64,000 bases of DNA. Origin: Luteimonas suaedae (GTDB taxonomy: Bacteria; Pseudomonadota; Gammaproteobacteria; Xanthomonadales; Xanthomonadaceae). The notes below the pieces were generated by a model. That model had not been told where the DNA came from. It worked only from the letters and a program-made list of their open reading frames with translations, and did no database searches. The position numbers were made by a program, and so were the translations under genes. How positions within the stretch are numbered: the first letter of the stretch is position 1; each line of letters opens with the position of its first letter. The DNA lies in contig NZ_VSSP01000001.1 in the NCBI RefSeq assembly GCF_008312895.1, positions 186,001 to 250,000 on the forward strand. The letters run 5' to 3'. This document shows positions 56,329 through 64,000 of this stretch, one piece after another.

Positions 56329-57012
56329 ATGGCAGGATCGCGCGACTCGGATGATTCGGGCCCTTTCGCCAAACCGGTCGAGGGCGAAACGCCGTCCGGC
56401 GGCCTGCCGACGCTCAGGCGCAAGGCGGTCGAGTGCCGTGCCTGCCCGCTGTGGCGCGACGCCACGCAGACGGTCTTCGGCGAAGGCAGTTCGCGGGCGC
56501 GGGTGATGCTGATCGGCGAGCAGCCGGGCGACAAGGAGGACCTCGCCGGTGCGCCCTTCGTCGGCCCCGCCGGCCGCCTGCTGCGTGCCGCGCTGGAACA
56601 GTCGGGCCTGTCGCCGCGCGATGTATATCTCACCAACACGGTCAAGCACTTCAAGTTCGTGCGTCGCGGCAAGGTGCGCCTGCACCAGCGCGCCAATGCT
56701 GCGGAGCAGGCGGCCTGTCGTCCCTGGCTGGCGGCGGAGTTCCAGCGCATCCGCCCACAACTGGTCGTGGCGCTCGGGGCGATGGCGGCCCACACCGTGT
56801 TCGGCCGCGGGTTTTCCCTGACTGCGCAGCGCGGCCAGTGGCATGCGCTGCCAGCTGGTATTCCCGGCATGGCGACGTGGCATCCCTCGGCGATCCTGCG
56901 CAAGCGCGGCCGGGAGCGCGAGCTGGCGCACCGGGAACTGGAAGCGGACCTGCGCGGCGTCGCCGACGCGCTTGCCGACGCCGAGCCCCCGAGGCAGGAC
57001 GACGGCGACTGA
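56329..57012 (+). CDS. UdgX-like uracil-DNA glycosylase superfamily protein (227 aa)
   Basis: A family-4-related UDG. Cys36 and Cys39 (CRACPLW) and Cys130 (AACRPW) are iron-sulfur ligands; no fourth cysteine is visible. GEQPGDKEDLAG (63-74) is the UdgX form of motif A and WHPSAILR the C-terminal motif. UdgX traps uracil in DNA through a histidine in the KRRIH loop; here the loop reads RRGKVRLHQ with His119 in place, so the covalent chemistry is possible although the loop differs. It starts 26 bases after the molybdoenzyme stop, same strand, so they may share a transcript. Confidence 0.87.
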   Translation: MAGSRDSDDSGPFAKPVEGETPSGGLPTLRRKAVECRACPLWRDATQTVFGEGSSRARVMLIGEQPGDKEDLAGAPFVGPAGRLLRAALEQSGLSPRDVYLTNTVKHFKFVRRGKVRLHQRANAAEQAACRPWLAAEFQRIRPQLVVALGAMAAHTVFGRGFSLTAQRGQWHALPAGIPGMATWHPSAILRKRGRERELAHRELEADLRGVADALADAEPPRQDDGD

Positions 57013-57165
57013 ATGCCGTCTGCGGCGATGTCAGGTTCGCTGTCAAAGCAGGCATCGGGAGCAGGGCGAGCGATTCCTACGGCGGCATCGTCACATGCCG
57101 TTGCCCTCGTATGCGCAGACTTCAGGCGAGACACGACAACACACGTACGACCCGGAGGAACCGCC

Positions 57166-57372
57166 ATGGGCAAGCGCACGTTTGCCGAAGAGCCCGAGCG
57201 CGATCTGCTCGAGAAGCGCATCGCGCCGGACTCGGAACGCGAGACCGGCGAATCGCCGGACAAGCACACCCACCAGCAGCGCAACGTGCCCGAGACCGAG
57301 CCCGGCGCGAAGACCGGCAATCCGGCGCGCCGCCGTCGCGTCCGCGAACGTCCTCCGGGCGCCTCCTCCTAG
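57166..57372 (+). CDS. Small, highly charged hypothetical protein (68 aa)
   Basis: The start is set by an excellent ribosome site (GGAGGAACCGCC then ATG). The protein is almost entirely polar: EEPERDLLEKRIAPDSERE, then PDKHTHQQRNVPETEPGAK, and a basic tail NPARRRRVRERPPGASS. It has no hydrophobic core and is probably intrinsically disordered. The family is not recognised; small stress-associated proteins of this composition are common near general-stress loci in Xanthomonadaceae. Confidence 0.65.
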   Translation: MGKRTFAEEPERDLLEKRIAPDSERETGESPDKHTHQQRNVPETEPGAKTGNPARRRRVRERPPGASS

Positions 57373-57552
57373 GGCCTGTTGACGCTTCCCGAGTAGGTCG
57401 CGTTGCGCCGCAGTGGCCGCCAGGCGGTGTTGCGCGGCGCCGCTGCTGACTGCAAGGTCAAGCCATACCGTTCTTTCAGGGTGTCGTTTCCTGCCTCGAG
57501 GAAGCCACTGACGTTTCCTCCCGTGCCGCAATGCGGCTTCTAGACCGGGTCG

Positions 57553-57945
57553 CTACGGCCGTTGGCCGCCGCTGCCATAGGGGCGCGTAATGATTTCGAG
57601 GAGATGGCCGTTCAGGTCCTTGAAATACAGGCCGCGGCCGTCGTCGCGCGTGTTGATCTCGCCCGCCTTGTGCTGGCCCGGATCGGCCCAGTACGACAGC
57701 CCCTTCTCGCGAATGCGGCCGAGGATCTCGTCGAATTCCGGCTCGCCGACGAGGAACGCGTAGTGCTGCGTCGAGATCACGCCTTGCTTGTCCGCGAAGT
57801 CGACGTTGACCCCGTTGTCGGTCGCGACGACCCGAAACGGCCCGAACTCGTCCGGGGCGGGAAGGCCCAGCATCTCGGCCAGAAAGGCGGCGGATGCGGC
57901 GCGGTCCCTGGACCAGACGATGGTGTGGTTGAAATGGATCGCCAT
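57553..57945 (-). CDS. VOC superfamily (glyoxalase/dioxygenase-like) protein (130 aa)
   Basis: A single vicinal-oxygen-chelate domain of two beta-alpha-beta-beta-beta units: HFNHTIVWSRDRAASAAFLA (His metal ligand) and GRGLYFKDLNGHLLEIITRP (Glu ligand). The metal site looks intact. Substrate unknown; many such proteins are lyases or antibiotic-binding. It is downstream of the response regulator gene by 75 bases and co-directional. MAIHFNH is chosen as the start; AAGGCAAAG lies upstream. Confidence 0.85.
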   Translation of the reverse strand: MAIHFNHTIVWSRDRAASAAFLAEMLGLPAPDEFGPFRVVATDNGVNVDFADKQGVISTQHYAFLVGEPEFDEILGRIREKGLSYWADPGQHKAGEINTRDDGRGLYFKDLNGHLLEIITRPYGSGGQRP

Positions 57946-58020
57946 CGGCTTTGCCTTGCAAGACGGGATGGAAGTAGTTCGACGCCGCACGCTCGTCGCA
58001 GCCCACGCGGAATGGCTGGA

Positions 58021-59361
58021 TCACGCGGCGTGCTGTCGCGCCTCGTCGCGCATCCGGGCCAGGTGGTTGTGCACCGTGCGTACGCTGACGCCGAGCATGC
58101 GCGCCGCCGCGGTCTTGTCGTTGTCGCAGTAGGCGAGCACCTTGAGCAGGCTCTGCCGCTCGATCTCGGGCCAGGACGTCCCGATGCTGAAGACGATGAC
58201 GTCTTCAGTTTCCACGGGCGGGGCGACGCGCATCTGTTCCGGCGTGACCACGACGTCGTCGCCCGAGGCGAGGACGCAGCCACGATAGGTGGCGCTCCTG
58301 AGTTCGCGCACGTTCCCAGGCCAGGTGTAGCGTTTGAGCGAGCGCTTGGCGGCCGGGGAAAGCCGCTTCTTCATGTCGTCGCGGGCGTTGAAGCCTTCGA
58401 TGAAATGCTCGGCCAGCAGGATCACGTCGTCGTCGCGCATGCGCAGCGGAGGCAGGGTGATGGTGAAGTCCGACAGGCGGTAGTAGAGGTCCTCGCGCAG
58501 CTTGCCGCGGGTGATCGCCTCCCGCGGGCAGCGATTGGTCGCGGCCAGGATCCGCACCGGCGCCGGTGTTTCGTCGGTGGAACCGAGACGGCGCACGACG
58601 CCGGTCTCCAGCACCCGCAGCAGGTAGACCTGCTGTTCGACCGGCATTTCGGTGATCTCGTCGAGGAACAACGTGCCCCGGGCCGCCTGCTCGAACACGC
58701 CGACGTGCCGCGACACCGCGCCGGTGAAGCTGCCGCGTTCGTGGCCGAACAACTGGCTGGCGAGCAGTTCCGGTGGCATCGCGCCGCAGTTGACCGCCAC
58801 GAACGGGCCCTCGCAGCCGCTCATCTGGTGGATTGCCCGGGCGAAGACCTCCTTGCCGGTGCCGGTCTCGCCGTCGAGCAGGATCGATGCCTCCGAGGAC
58901 GCCACCCGTCGCGCCAGCTGCACGGGGACGCGCATCGCCTCGCTGGCGGCGATCACGCCGGGAATCGGCGTGCGGGCGGAGTTGGCGGCCGACATCGACG
59001 TCGAGCGGTCGGCGCAACGTCGAAGCAGGCCGATCAGCCGGTCGGGATGAAATGGCTTGATCAGGTAGTCGATCACCGGCGCGGACACCGCGCCGGCGGC
59101 GGTCTCAATCGTCGGACTGCCGGTCACGATCGCCATGTCGCCATGAATCCCGCGGTCGATGCTGTCGATGAGTTCGAGCCCAGAACCGTCCGGCAGGTGC
59201 AGATCCACCAGCACCAGGTCCATCGAATGGCGCGCGGCGGCTTCACGGGCCTGCGCCAGCGAGCCGACGACGTACGGCCGGAATCCTTCGCTTTCCGCGA
59301 TGTCGGCCACCGATGAGGCGAACTGCGGATCGTCATCGAGGATCATCACGGTCGGCGGCAT
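58021..59361 (-). CDS. Sigma-54-dependent response regulator, NtrC family (446 aa)
   Basis: A receiver domain (phospho-acceptor Asp53 in LVLVDLHLP, Lys102 in YLIKPF), an AAA+ domain with Walker A GETGTGKE (164-171) and the sigma-54 contact loop GSFTGA at 210-215, and a Fis-type helix-turn-helix (NDKTAAARMLGVSVRTVHNHL). The canonical loop is GAFTGA; Ala to Ser at the second position is a known mild variant. No sensor kinase gene is adjacent, so it is an orphan regulator. A -24/-12 promoter near 63000 in this window is a plausible target. The start at MPPTVMILDDD fits the receiver fold. Confidence 0.94.
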   Translation of the reverse strand: MPPTVMILDDDPQFASSVADIAESEGFRPYVVGSLAQAREAAARHSMDLVLVDLHLPDGSGLELIDSIDRGIHGDMAIVTGSPTIETAAGAVSAPVIDYLIKPFHPDRLIGLLRRCADRSTSMSAANSARTPIPGVIAASEAMRVPVQLARRVASSEASILLDGETGTGKEVFARAIHQMSGCEGPFVAVNCGAMPPELLASQLFGHERGSFTGAVSRHVGVFEQAARGTLFLDEITEMPVEQQVYLLRVLETGVVRRLGSTDETPAPVRILAATNRCPREAITRGKLREDLYYRLSDFTITLPPLRMRDDDVILLAEHFIEGFNARDDMKKRLSPAAKRSLKRYTWPGNVRELRSATYRGCVLASGDDVVVTPEQMRVAPPVETEDVIVFSIGTSWPEIERQSLLKVLAYCDNDKTAAARMLGVSVRTVHNHLARMRDEARQHAA

Positions 59362-59473
59362 GCGGTCAATCTCTCTCTGCACGGAACTTCTTCTTGATAC
59401 TGGATGCAAGGCGGTTAATCAGGCGTGTAGCGTGTCGGCGAAAACGTGAATGGGCGCAGTGCGCTTGCTTGCG

Positions 59474-59508
59474 CAGGCCGCGGCGGGCGTAGCCGCGATC
59501 GCGGCCTG
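59474..59508. repeat. GC-rich inverted repeat between YciE-like and regulator genes
   Basis: Nine-base arms CAGGCCGCG (59474-59482) and CGCGGCCTG (59500-59508) form a strong hairpin without a T run on either side. It follows the stop of the YciE-like gene in the direction of transcription and may stabilise that transcript's 3' end. Confidence 0.5.
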
Positions 59509-59533
59509 TTCCCGCCGCTCCTGTCGGCAAGCC

Positions 59534-60028
59534 TCAGGCGGCGGCGGCTTCCTGGTTCATGCCTTGCTCGGCGAGCATGGTGAGTTTCTCGTCCGTCGCC
59601 TTTTCTTCCTCCAGCGTCGCCAGAAGCGGCTCCAGCGCGTCCTCGTATCCGAGCTGTTTAGCCAGCGCACACAGCGTGCCGTAGCAGGCGATCTCGTAGT
59701 GCTCGACCTTCTGCGCGCCAGCGATCAGAGCGGCATCGCGCACCGGTCCGGCGGGGACCTCGTCGATGACCTGTTTGCCTTCCTCGACCAATCCCTCCAT
59801 GGCCTCGCACTTGATCCGCTTGATCTTGATGCCCACCGCGCTCGCCACCTGTTCCAGGCGTTCGATCTGCCCGTTGGTTTCCTCGAGATGGGTTTCGAAC
59901 GCGCTCGACAGGTCCGGATCGCTGGCGGCCTTGGCGAGCCTGGGCAGGGCCTTGGTGAGCTGCCTCTCGGCGCTGTGGATGTCAGAAAGTGAATGGACAA
60001 AGAAGTCCTCGAGCGTCTTGATCGCCAT
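59534..60028 (-). CDS. DUF892 ferritin-like protein, YciE-type (164 aa)
   Basis: A four-helix bundle of the DUF892/YciE-YciF family. The start KTLEDFFVHSLSDIHSAERQLTKALP is characteristic, and acidic/His residues (E in HLEETNGQ, E and H in KVEHYEIACYG) would form a di-iron site. The family is part of the RpoS general stress response in enteric bacteria. GGAGA precedes the ATG. It is divergent from a second DUF892-like gene; the 219-base gap holds both promoters. Confidence 0.92.
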   Translation of the reverse strand: MAIKTLEDFFVHSLSDIHSAERQLTKALPRLAKAASDPDLSSAFETHLEETNGQIERLEQVASAVGIKIKRIKCEAMEGLVEEGKQVIDEVPAGPVRDAALIAGAQKVEHYEIACYGTLCALAKQLGYEDALEPLLATLEEEKATDEKLTMLAEQGMNQEAAAA

Positions 60029-60247
60029 GGCGTTGTCTCCAGTACGGATGTGTGAATGAAGCGGCGGAGTGCCGCGGCGTCGAAGCTAGCAACGGCAACG
60101 GCAGCGAGACGTGATCTGCAGGAGTTTCCCGACGTGAAATTCCTGCGCGGCCAGCGCGCGCGATCACTCCCGCTTTCGGAATGCGCCACTAGCATCCGAG
60201 GACGCGCCCGGTCGTTCACGGCGCATCCCCACCCAAGGAGAAAGACG

Positions 60248-60760
60248 ATGTCGATGTCCAACCGCGAGCGCCTTCTGAAGTGGCTGCAGGACGCCTATGC
60301 GATGGAGCAGGAGGCGGAAACGATGATGAAATCCATGGCCGGGCGCCTCAAGCACTATCCGGAACTGGAGGCGCGCATCGAGGCGCACATCGCCGAGACC
60401 CAGCAACAGGCCGAGGAGGTCAAGGGCTGCATCGAGCGCCTGGATGGCTCCACTCCGAAGGCCAAGAGTGCCGCCGCCAGCGTGATGGCATCGGTCCAGG
60501 CGCTGGGCAACGCCATGATGAGCGACGAAGTGGTGAAGGGCGTCGGCATCTGCTACGGCTTCGAGCACATGGAGGCCGTGTCGTACCGCGCGCTGGTCAT
60601 CGCCGCCGAGGCGGCCGGCGAGCCGGAGGTTGGCGAGGTCTGTAGGCGGATTCAGCAACAGGAACAGGCGATGGCGGAATGGTTGCTCGATCACCACGCG
60701 GCGATCGTCGGAGAGTTCCTGGCGCGCGAGCCGGCGCCGGACGCAACGGCCAAGCGTTGA
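60248..60760 (+). CDS. DUF892 ferritin-like protein, YciF-type (170 aa)
   Basis: MSNRERLLKWLQDAYAMEQE opens a four-helix ferritin-like bundle; ETQQQAEEVKGCIERLDGS and YGFEHMEAVSYRAL supply the acidic/His metal ligands. It is related to the YciE-like protein on the other side of the shared promoter region but divergent in sequence. AAGGAG lies ahead of the ATG. The DUF3182 gene follows after 14 bases, so they are probably one operon: stress protein, DUF3182, hydrolase. Confidence 0.9.
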   Translation: MSMSNRERLLKWLQDAYAMEQEAETMMKSMAGRLKHYPELEARIEAHIAETQQQAEEVKGCIERLDGSTPKAKSAAASVMASVQALGNAMMSDEVVKGVGICYGFEHMEAVSYRALVIAAEAAGEPEVGEVCRRIQQQEQAMAEWLLDHHAAIVGEFLAREPAPDATAKR

Positions 60761-60774
60761 CAGGAGACAGCGCC

Positions 60775-61950
60775 ATGGCGCGGTGGGTTCCGCCTGGTCC
60801 GGGCCGCGGCGAACCGCAGGGCCATGGCGTGCCGGCGCCGCGCCACGTCACGGCCTACGCCACGCGTCCGCTTCCGGAGGACGGCCACGAGCGTGGCACG
60901 CTGGAATGGGTGGCGCGCCAGGTGGCGGCGCTCGGCGGTGTGCCGTATCACGGGCTGTGTGCCGCGCAGGAGCGGCCGGCGGCCGCGACCTATCTGGTAC
61001 CGGATGCGACGCTGTGCTCGGCGCCATCGGACGATCCGCTGGTGCCGATGCAGGAGAACGGGTTGCTCGGTGGGGTGGTGCCGTATCCATTCGTCGCCAC
61101 CAAGGTGGTCGGCCATCCGCTCGTCGACGGCGCGGGCGCGGCGCCGCTGGGGTGGGTGCCGGACCTGGGGGCGGCGCTCGCCGAGGCGACGGTTCCCGGG
61201 TACGCCGCATTCACCGTGGAGGACGCCCTGCGTGCCGCCCGCAAGCTGCGGCGCGAGGGCCATCACATCCGCCTGAAGCAGCCGGAGGCCAGCGGCGGCT
61301 CCGGGCAACTGGTGGTGCACGACCCTTTGCGCTTGCGGGCGGTGCTCGCCGCCACGCCGGGACCGGCGATGGTGCGCCATGGCGTGGTGCTCGAGGCCGA
61401 TCTCCTCGACCCGTCGACCTACAGCGTCGGCACGATCACCTGCTGGGGTTTTCGGATCGCCTACATCGGCCGGCAGCACATGACACGCGACGGCCACGGC
61501 CATCCGGCGTACGGCGGCTCCGACCTGGCGGTCATCCGCGGCGATCTGCGCGCGCTGCAGCGGGCGACCCGACATTCGGTGTTGCGCGAGGTAGTCGACA
61601 AGGCGATCGCCTACGACGCGCGCATCGGCGAAGCCTTTCCGGCGTTCTTCAGCTCCAGGCGCAACTACGACGTCATCGACGGGACCGATGCCGCCGGCAG
61701 GCGCGTGTGCGGCGTGCTCGAACAGTCATGGCGCGTGGGTGGTGCGACGCCCGCCGAACTGGGCGCGATCGGCCTCATGCTGGCCGATGCGCGGATCGAG
61801 CGCGTCTGTGCGTCCACGCGCGAACGCTACGGCCGCGTGGCCGTCCCGCCGGACGCCGAGATCTACCATTGCGGCATGCGCCCTGGCGCGGGCCTGCTGA
61901 CCAAGTACCGACAGGTGAGTGCTCATGGAGGCCAGGCTTACGCCCGTTGA
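60775..61950 (+). CDS. DUF3182 family protein, ATP-grasp-like (391 aa)
   Basis: A family of unknown function, found mainly in Burkholderiales and Xanthomonadales. The middle [19 protein letters not shown] resembles the glycine-rich loop of ATP-grasp ligases, and [20 protein letters not shown] and HPAYGGSDL are conserved-looking. No signal peptide. AGGAG precedes the ATG. The gene is coupled to the DUF892 gene upstream (14 bases) and overlaps the hydrolase downstream by 26 bases, suggesting that the hydrolase and DUF3182 act on the same metabolite. Confidence 0.83.
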   Translation: MARWVPPGPGRGEPQGHGVPAPRHVTAYATRPLPEDGHERGTLEWVARQVAALGGVPYHGLCAAQERPAAATYLVPDATLCSAPSDDPLVPMQENGLLGGVVPYPFVATKVVGHPLVDGAGAAPLGWVPDLGAALAEATVPGYAAFTVEDALRAARKLRREGHHIRLKQPEASGGSGQLVVHDPLRLRAVLAATPGPAMVRHGVVLEADLLDPSTYSVGTITCWGFRIAYIGRQHMTRDGHGHPAYGGSDLAVIRGDLRALQRATRHSVLREVVDKAIAYDARIGEAFPAFFSSRRNYDVIDGTDAAGRRVCGVLEQSWRVGGATPAELGAIGLMLADARIERVCASTRERYGRVAVPPDAEIYHCGMRPGAGLLTKYRQVSAHGGQAYAR

Positions 61951-62716
61951 AATCGATGTCGAGCGGATGCGGCTCAGCGGCACCGTGCTCAGTCCGGCGA
62001 CGACGTTCCCCGGCGTGCTCTTCATCCACGGCTGGGGCGGAAGCCAGGCACACGATCTGGTGCGCGCGCGGGAGGCGGTGGGCCTCGGCTGCATCTGTCT
62101 GACCTTCGACCTGCGCGGCCACGAGCGCCACGCGCGGATGCTGACACAGGTCACGCGCGCGCAGAATCTGCGCGACGTGCTCGCCGCCTACGACTGGCTG
62201 GCGGAGCGGCCATATATCGACCCGGCGGCGATCGCTGTGGTGGGCATCAGCTACGGCGGGTACCTGGCTGCGCTGCTCTCCGAACTCCGGCCAGTCGAGT
62301 GGCTGGCCCTGCGCTCGCCGGCGCTCTATCGCGACGAAGGTTGGGAGCGGCCGAAGCAGTCGCTGAACGCCGATCCGGATCTCATGCGTTACCGGCACAG
62401 CCGCGTGCAGGCGCCCGACAACCGTGCGCTGCGCGCATGCAGCCGCTACGCCGGCGACGTGCTGCTGGTCGCTGCCGGCGAGGACGACATCGTGCCGCGC
62501 CAGGTCGTGCTGAACTATGAGGCCGCGTTCACGCAGGCGCGTTCGCTGACCCACCGCGTCATCGATGGGGCGGATCATGGCCTGGGCGACAAGGTGCATC
62601 AGGCCTGCTACACGGAACTGCTGGTCGATTGGCTGCGGGAGATGGTGGTGGGCACCCGCCGGCGGCTCGCCCGCGACGCGGTCGCGCGCAGCGGCAACGG
62701 TGGCGGCCGGGGCTGA
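61925..62716 (+). CDS. Alpha/beta hydrolase (263 aa)
   Basis: [16 protein letters not shown] forms the oxyanion region and [12 protein letters not shown] the nucleophile elbow with serine. The acid is probably in [11 protein letters not shown] and the His in GADHGLGD, so the triad is complete. It is of the dienelactone hydrolase/acyl-peptidase-like type. It overlaps the DUF3182 gene by 26 bases and has AGGTGAG inside that gene. A GTG two codons upstream is an alternative. It is cytoplasmic and its substrate is unknown. Confidence 0.87.
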   Translation: MEARLTPVEIDVERMRLSGTVLSPATTFPGVLFIHGWGGSQAHDLVRAREAVGLGCICLTFDLRGHERHARMLTQVTRAQNLRDVLAAYDWLAERPYIDPAAIAVVGISYGGYLAALLSELRPVEWLALRSPALYRDEGWERPKQSLNADPDLMRYRHSRVQAPDNRALRACSRYAGDVLLVAAGEDDIVPRQVVLNYEAAFTQARSLTHRVIDGADHGLGDKVHQACYTELLVDWLREMVVGTRRRLARDAVARSGNGGGRG

Positions 62717-62995
62717 ACACGCGGTGGAGCGCGCGCCATACTCCTCCGGACGCACCTTTTCCCTTGTCGGTGACTCCTCTCCTGCCACCGCGCGGTAAAG
62801 GAACGCGCGGTTCGTCGAGATCGTTGTGGTCGCTGTGCGCCACGGATCGGATTGCACGCGGCGCCCGCCACACACGAGGGGTGCGGGTGCAGGCGTCATG
62901 CCACGCGCGCGGACGCCGCGACGAACTTTCTTCACGGATCTCAAAAGCTGCCCGCCGCCGGCGATGGTCCTGGCCGCCGCCGGTTGCGCCCGATC
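62717..62995. other. Gene-free region upstream of the sigma-54 promoter
   Basis: 279 bases with no convincing gene. This is where activator binding sites for a sigma-54 promoter at 62996 would be expected (typically 80-150 bases upstream). I see no obvious strong dyad, only short GC-rich inverted words. Confidence 0.35.
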
Positions 62996-63010
62996 TGGCA
63001 CGCGACTTGC
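62996..63010 (+). promoter_or_regulatory. Sigma-54 (-24/-12) promoter of the BON-domain gene
   Basis: CTGGCACGCGACTTGC: the -24 element TGGCAC at 62996-63001, five bases, and the -12 element TTGC at 63007-63010. The GG and GC dinucleotides are 10 bases apart as required. It lies 66 bases before the first likely ATG. The match to the consensus is near perfect. Confidence 0.85.
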
Positions 63011-63075
63011 GCGCCTACGGGAGCGCGCCGCTCCGATGCGTGCGCGGCAGCATCGGACAAACGATGGAGCTCGCG

Positions 63076-64000
63076 ATGCCCCGGAACGAACAGCAGCAAC
63101 CACCTCCACGGCGCAGCGCCCGCGCGGGCGAGCACGAGCAGGCAGGCACCGCCGAAGCGAAGGCGATCGGCCGCGAAATCCTGCAAGTCGGAAGCCGCTA
63201 CCTGCGCGCTGGCCTCGCCTGGCTCAATCACGGGAGAAACGACATGACGAACGAGCGATATCGCGACGATCGCGGCGACTGGCGCGAGCGCGGCGGCGGC
63301 GACACGCGGCAGCGGCAGGCGCGCTGGCGCGAGGACGAGGATCGTGAGCACTTGCGTTCCGGCGGCCCGGAAGACCCCGGCGCCCGGGCCGGACGGCGCG
63401 GGCGCGGCGACGAGGCGAGTTTCGAACGGCGTACCGGCTATGCGCAGCGTGGCTACGACGACAGTTGGGACCAGGGTGAGCGCGAAGCCACCGCCGGCGG
63501 CCACAGTATCCGGGGAATGCCGATCGCAGGTGGCGTCGGCCTCGGGCGCGGCGGTTACGCCGGCAACTACCAGTCCGAGGAACCGGCGTCCGGCGCCGGT
63601 GGACGCGGCGGCGACGAATACGACACCCAGTTCGGCCGCTATCCGGAACCGCGCTGGGGCGACAGGCACCGTGGCCAGGGGCGCTACGGCAGTGCGCCGG
63701 CCGGTGGACTTTCCCAACGTGAAGGCGGTCGCGGGTATCGTGGCCGCGGCCCCCAGGGCTATACGCGTTCGGACGCGCGCATCACCGAGGACATCAACGA
63801 ACGCCTGATGGAAGACGACGACATCGATGCCACCGACATCTCCGTCGCGGTGCGCGATGGCGTTGTCACGCTGACCGGCAGCGTGGACGAGCGCTGGGTG
63901 AAGCATCGGGCCGAGGATCTCGCCGACGCCTGCAGCGGCGTCAAGGACGTCGAAAACAGGCTGCGGGTCCGCGGCCGCGCGGGCCGTAGCGACGATTCGC
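63076..64000 (+). CDS. BON-domain protein, 3' end beyond the window
   Basis: The frame is open to the last base of the window, so the stop is outside. The first 56 residues (MPRNEQQQPPPRRSARAG onward) include a helical GREILQVGSRYLRAGLAWLN. From MTNERYRDDRGDWRERGGGD the protein is a long Gly/Arg/Asp-rich low-complexity region, and from about residue 233 it has a BON domain: ARITEDINERLMEDDDIDA, then VAVRDGVVTLTGSV and VKDVENRLRVRG. BON domains are linked to osmotic and envelope stress (OsmY). The start is uncertain: 63244 has the better ribosome site (GGGAGAAACGAC), while 63076 has GGAG six bases upstream. A sigma-54 promoter precedes it. Confidence 0.8.
   Translation, partial: MPRNEQQQPPPRRSARAGEHEQAGTAEAKAIGREILQVGSRYLRAGLAWLNHGRNDMTNERYRDDRGDWRERGGGDTRQRQARWREDEDREHLRSGGPEDPGARAGRRGRGDEASFERRTGYAQRGYDDSWDQGEREATAGGHSIRGMPIAGGVGLGRGGYAGNYQSEEPASGAGGRGGDEYDTQFGRYPEPRWGDRHRGQGRYGSAPAGGLSQREGGRGYRGRGPQGYTRSDARITEDINERLMEDDDIDATDISVAVRDGVVTLTGSVDERWVKHRAEDLADACSGVKDVENRLRVRGRAGRSDDS

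Noticed and set aside
60029-60247. Sigma-54 promoter in the YciE/YciF divergent region
   Set aside because: The best candidate reads TGCCGT-N5-TTGC and lacks the essential GG at -24.
1-64000. CRISPR arrays, prophage or insertion sequences
   Set aside because: No regularly spaced direct repeats, phage structural genes other than T6SS relatives, or transposase genes were found.

Overview
The window is high-GC gammaproteobacterial chromosome. The overall gene set points to the family Xanthomonadaceae (Lysobacter/Luteimonas/Stenotrophomonas relatives): cydDC next to parC, a scattered type VI secretion (T6SS) locus, a YdeP-like molybdoenzyme, DUF3182, a PNGase-A-like protein, and paired GTAG-headed REP elements. 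Taxonomy is inferred from gene content only. I see no prophage, insertion sequence, CRISPR array or rRNA.

Layout. 1-1149 is the 3' end of a c-di-GMP phosphodiesterase. 1157-4283 (minus) is a three-gene overlapping operon: an N-formylglutamate-amidohydrolase-like protein, a DUF1704/QEGLA metalloprotease related to eukaryotic tubulin detyrosinases, and a GshB-like ATP-grasp ligase. 4406-8440 holds a transglutaminase/TPR protein, a spermidine-synthase-like protein, a secreted lipase and a membrane-anchored unknown. 8633-25659 is a T6SS block: M15 peptidase, PAAR, an anchored ketosynthase-fold protein, TssM, TagF, an OmpA-type protein, TssA on the minus strand, then VgrG followed by a lower-GC cassette of an LCAT-like phospholipase effector and two tandem Tli4-like lipoprotein immunity genes. 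25656-32401 has a YiaA-like protein, a large repeat-containing autotransporter and a DHA2-type efflux pump. 32430-32516 is tRNA-Leu(CAA).

33263-36116 carries a cysteine dioxygenase and asnB. asnB is preceded by what looks like a classical attenuator: a 32-residue leader peptide with four clustered Asn codons, mutually exclusive pairing segments and a strong intrinsic terminator. 36153-43758 holds an isochorismatase/ABM pair divergent from an Lrp/AsnC regulator, a flavoprotein disulfide reductase, a PNGase-A-like secreted protein, and a GlxA-type regulator with a secreted DJ-1-like protein. 43874-53266 (minus) holds a penicillin acylase, TPMT, ParC, CydC and CydD. 53526-57372 holds a small conserved-looking protein, a YdeP-like molybdoenzyme and a UdgX-like glycosylase.

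57553-64000 looks like a stress module: VOC protein, an orphan sigma-54 response regulator, two DUF892 (YciE/YciF) proteins, DUF3182 with an overlapping hydrolase, and a BON-domain protein behind a textbook -24/-12 promoter, suggesting that the local regulator drives it.

Several repeat families run through the window. Four BIME-like REP pairs fall into two subfamilies, and one of them supplies the stop codon of cydC. Two other repeat types have inserted in frame into coding sequence: in the spacer just before the catalytic serine of the penicillin acylase, and between the two domains of CydD. The most promising undescribed items are the Asn attenuator, the DUF1704/ATP-grasp/amidohydrolase operon, the in-frame repeat insertions and the sigma-54 stress module.
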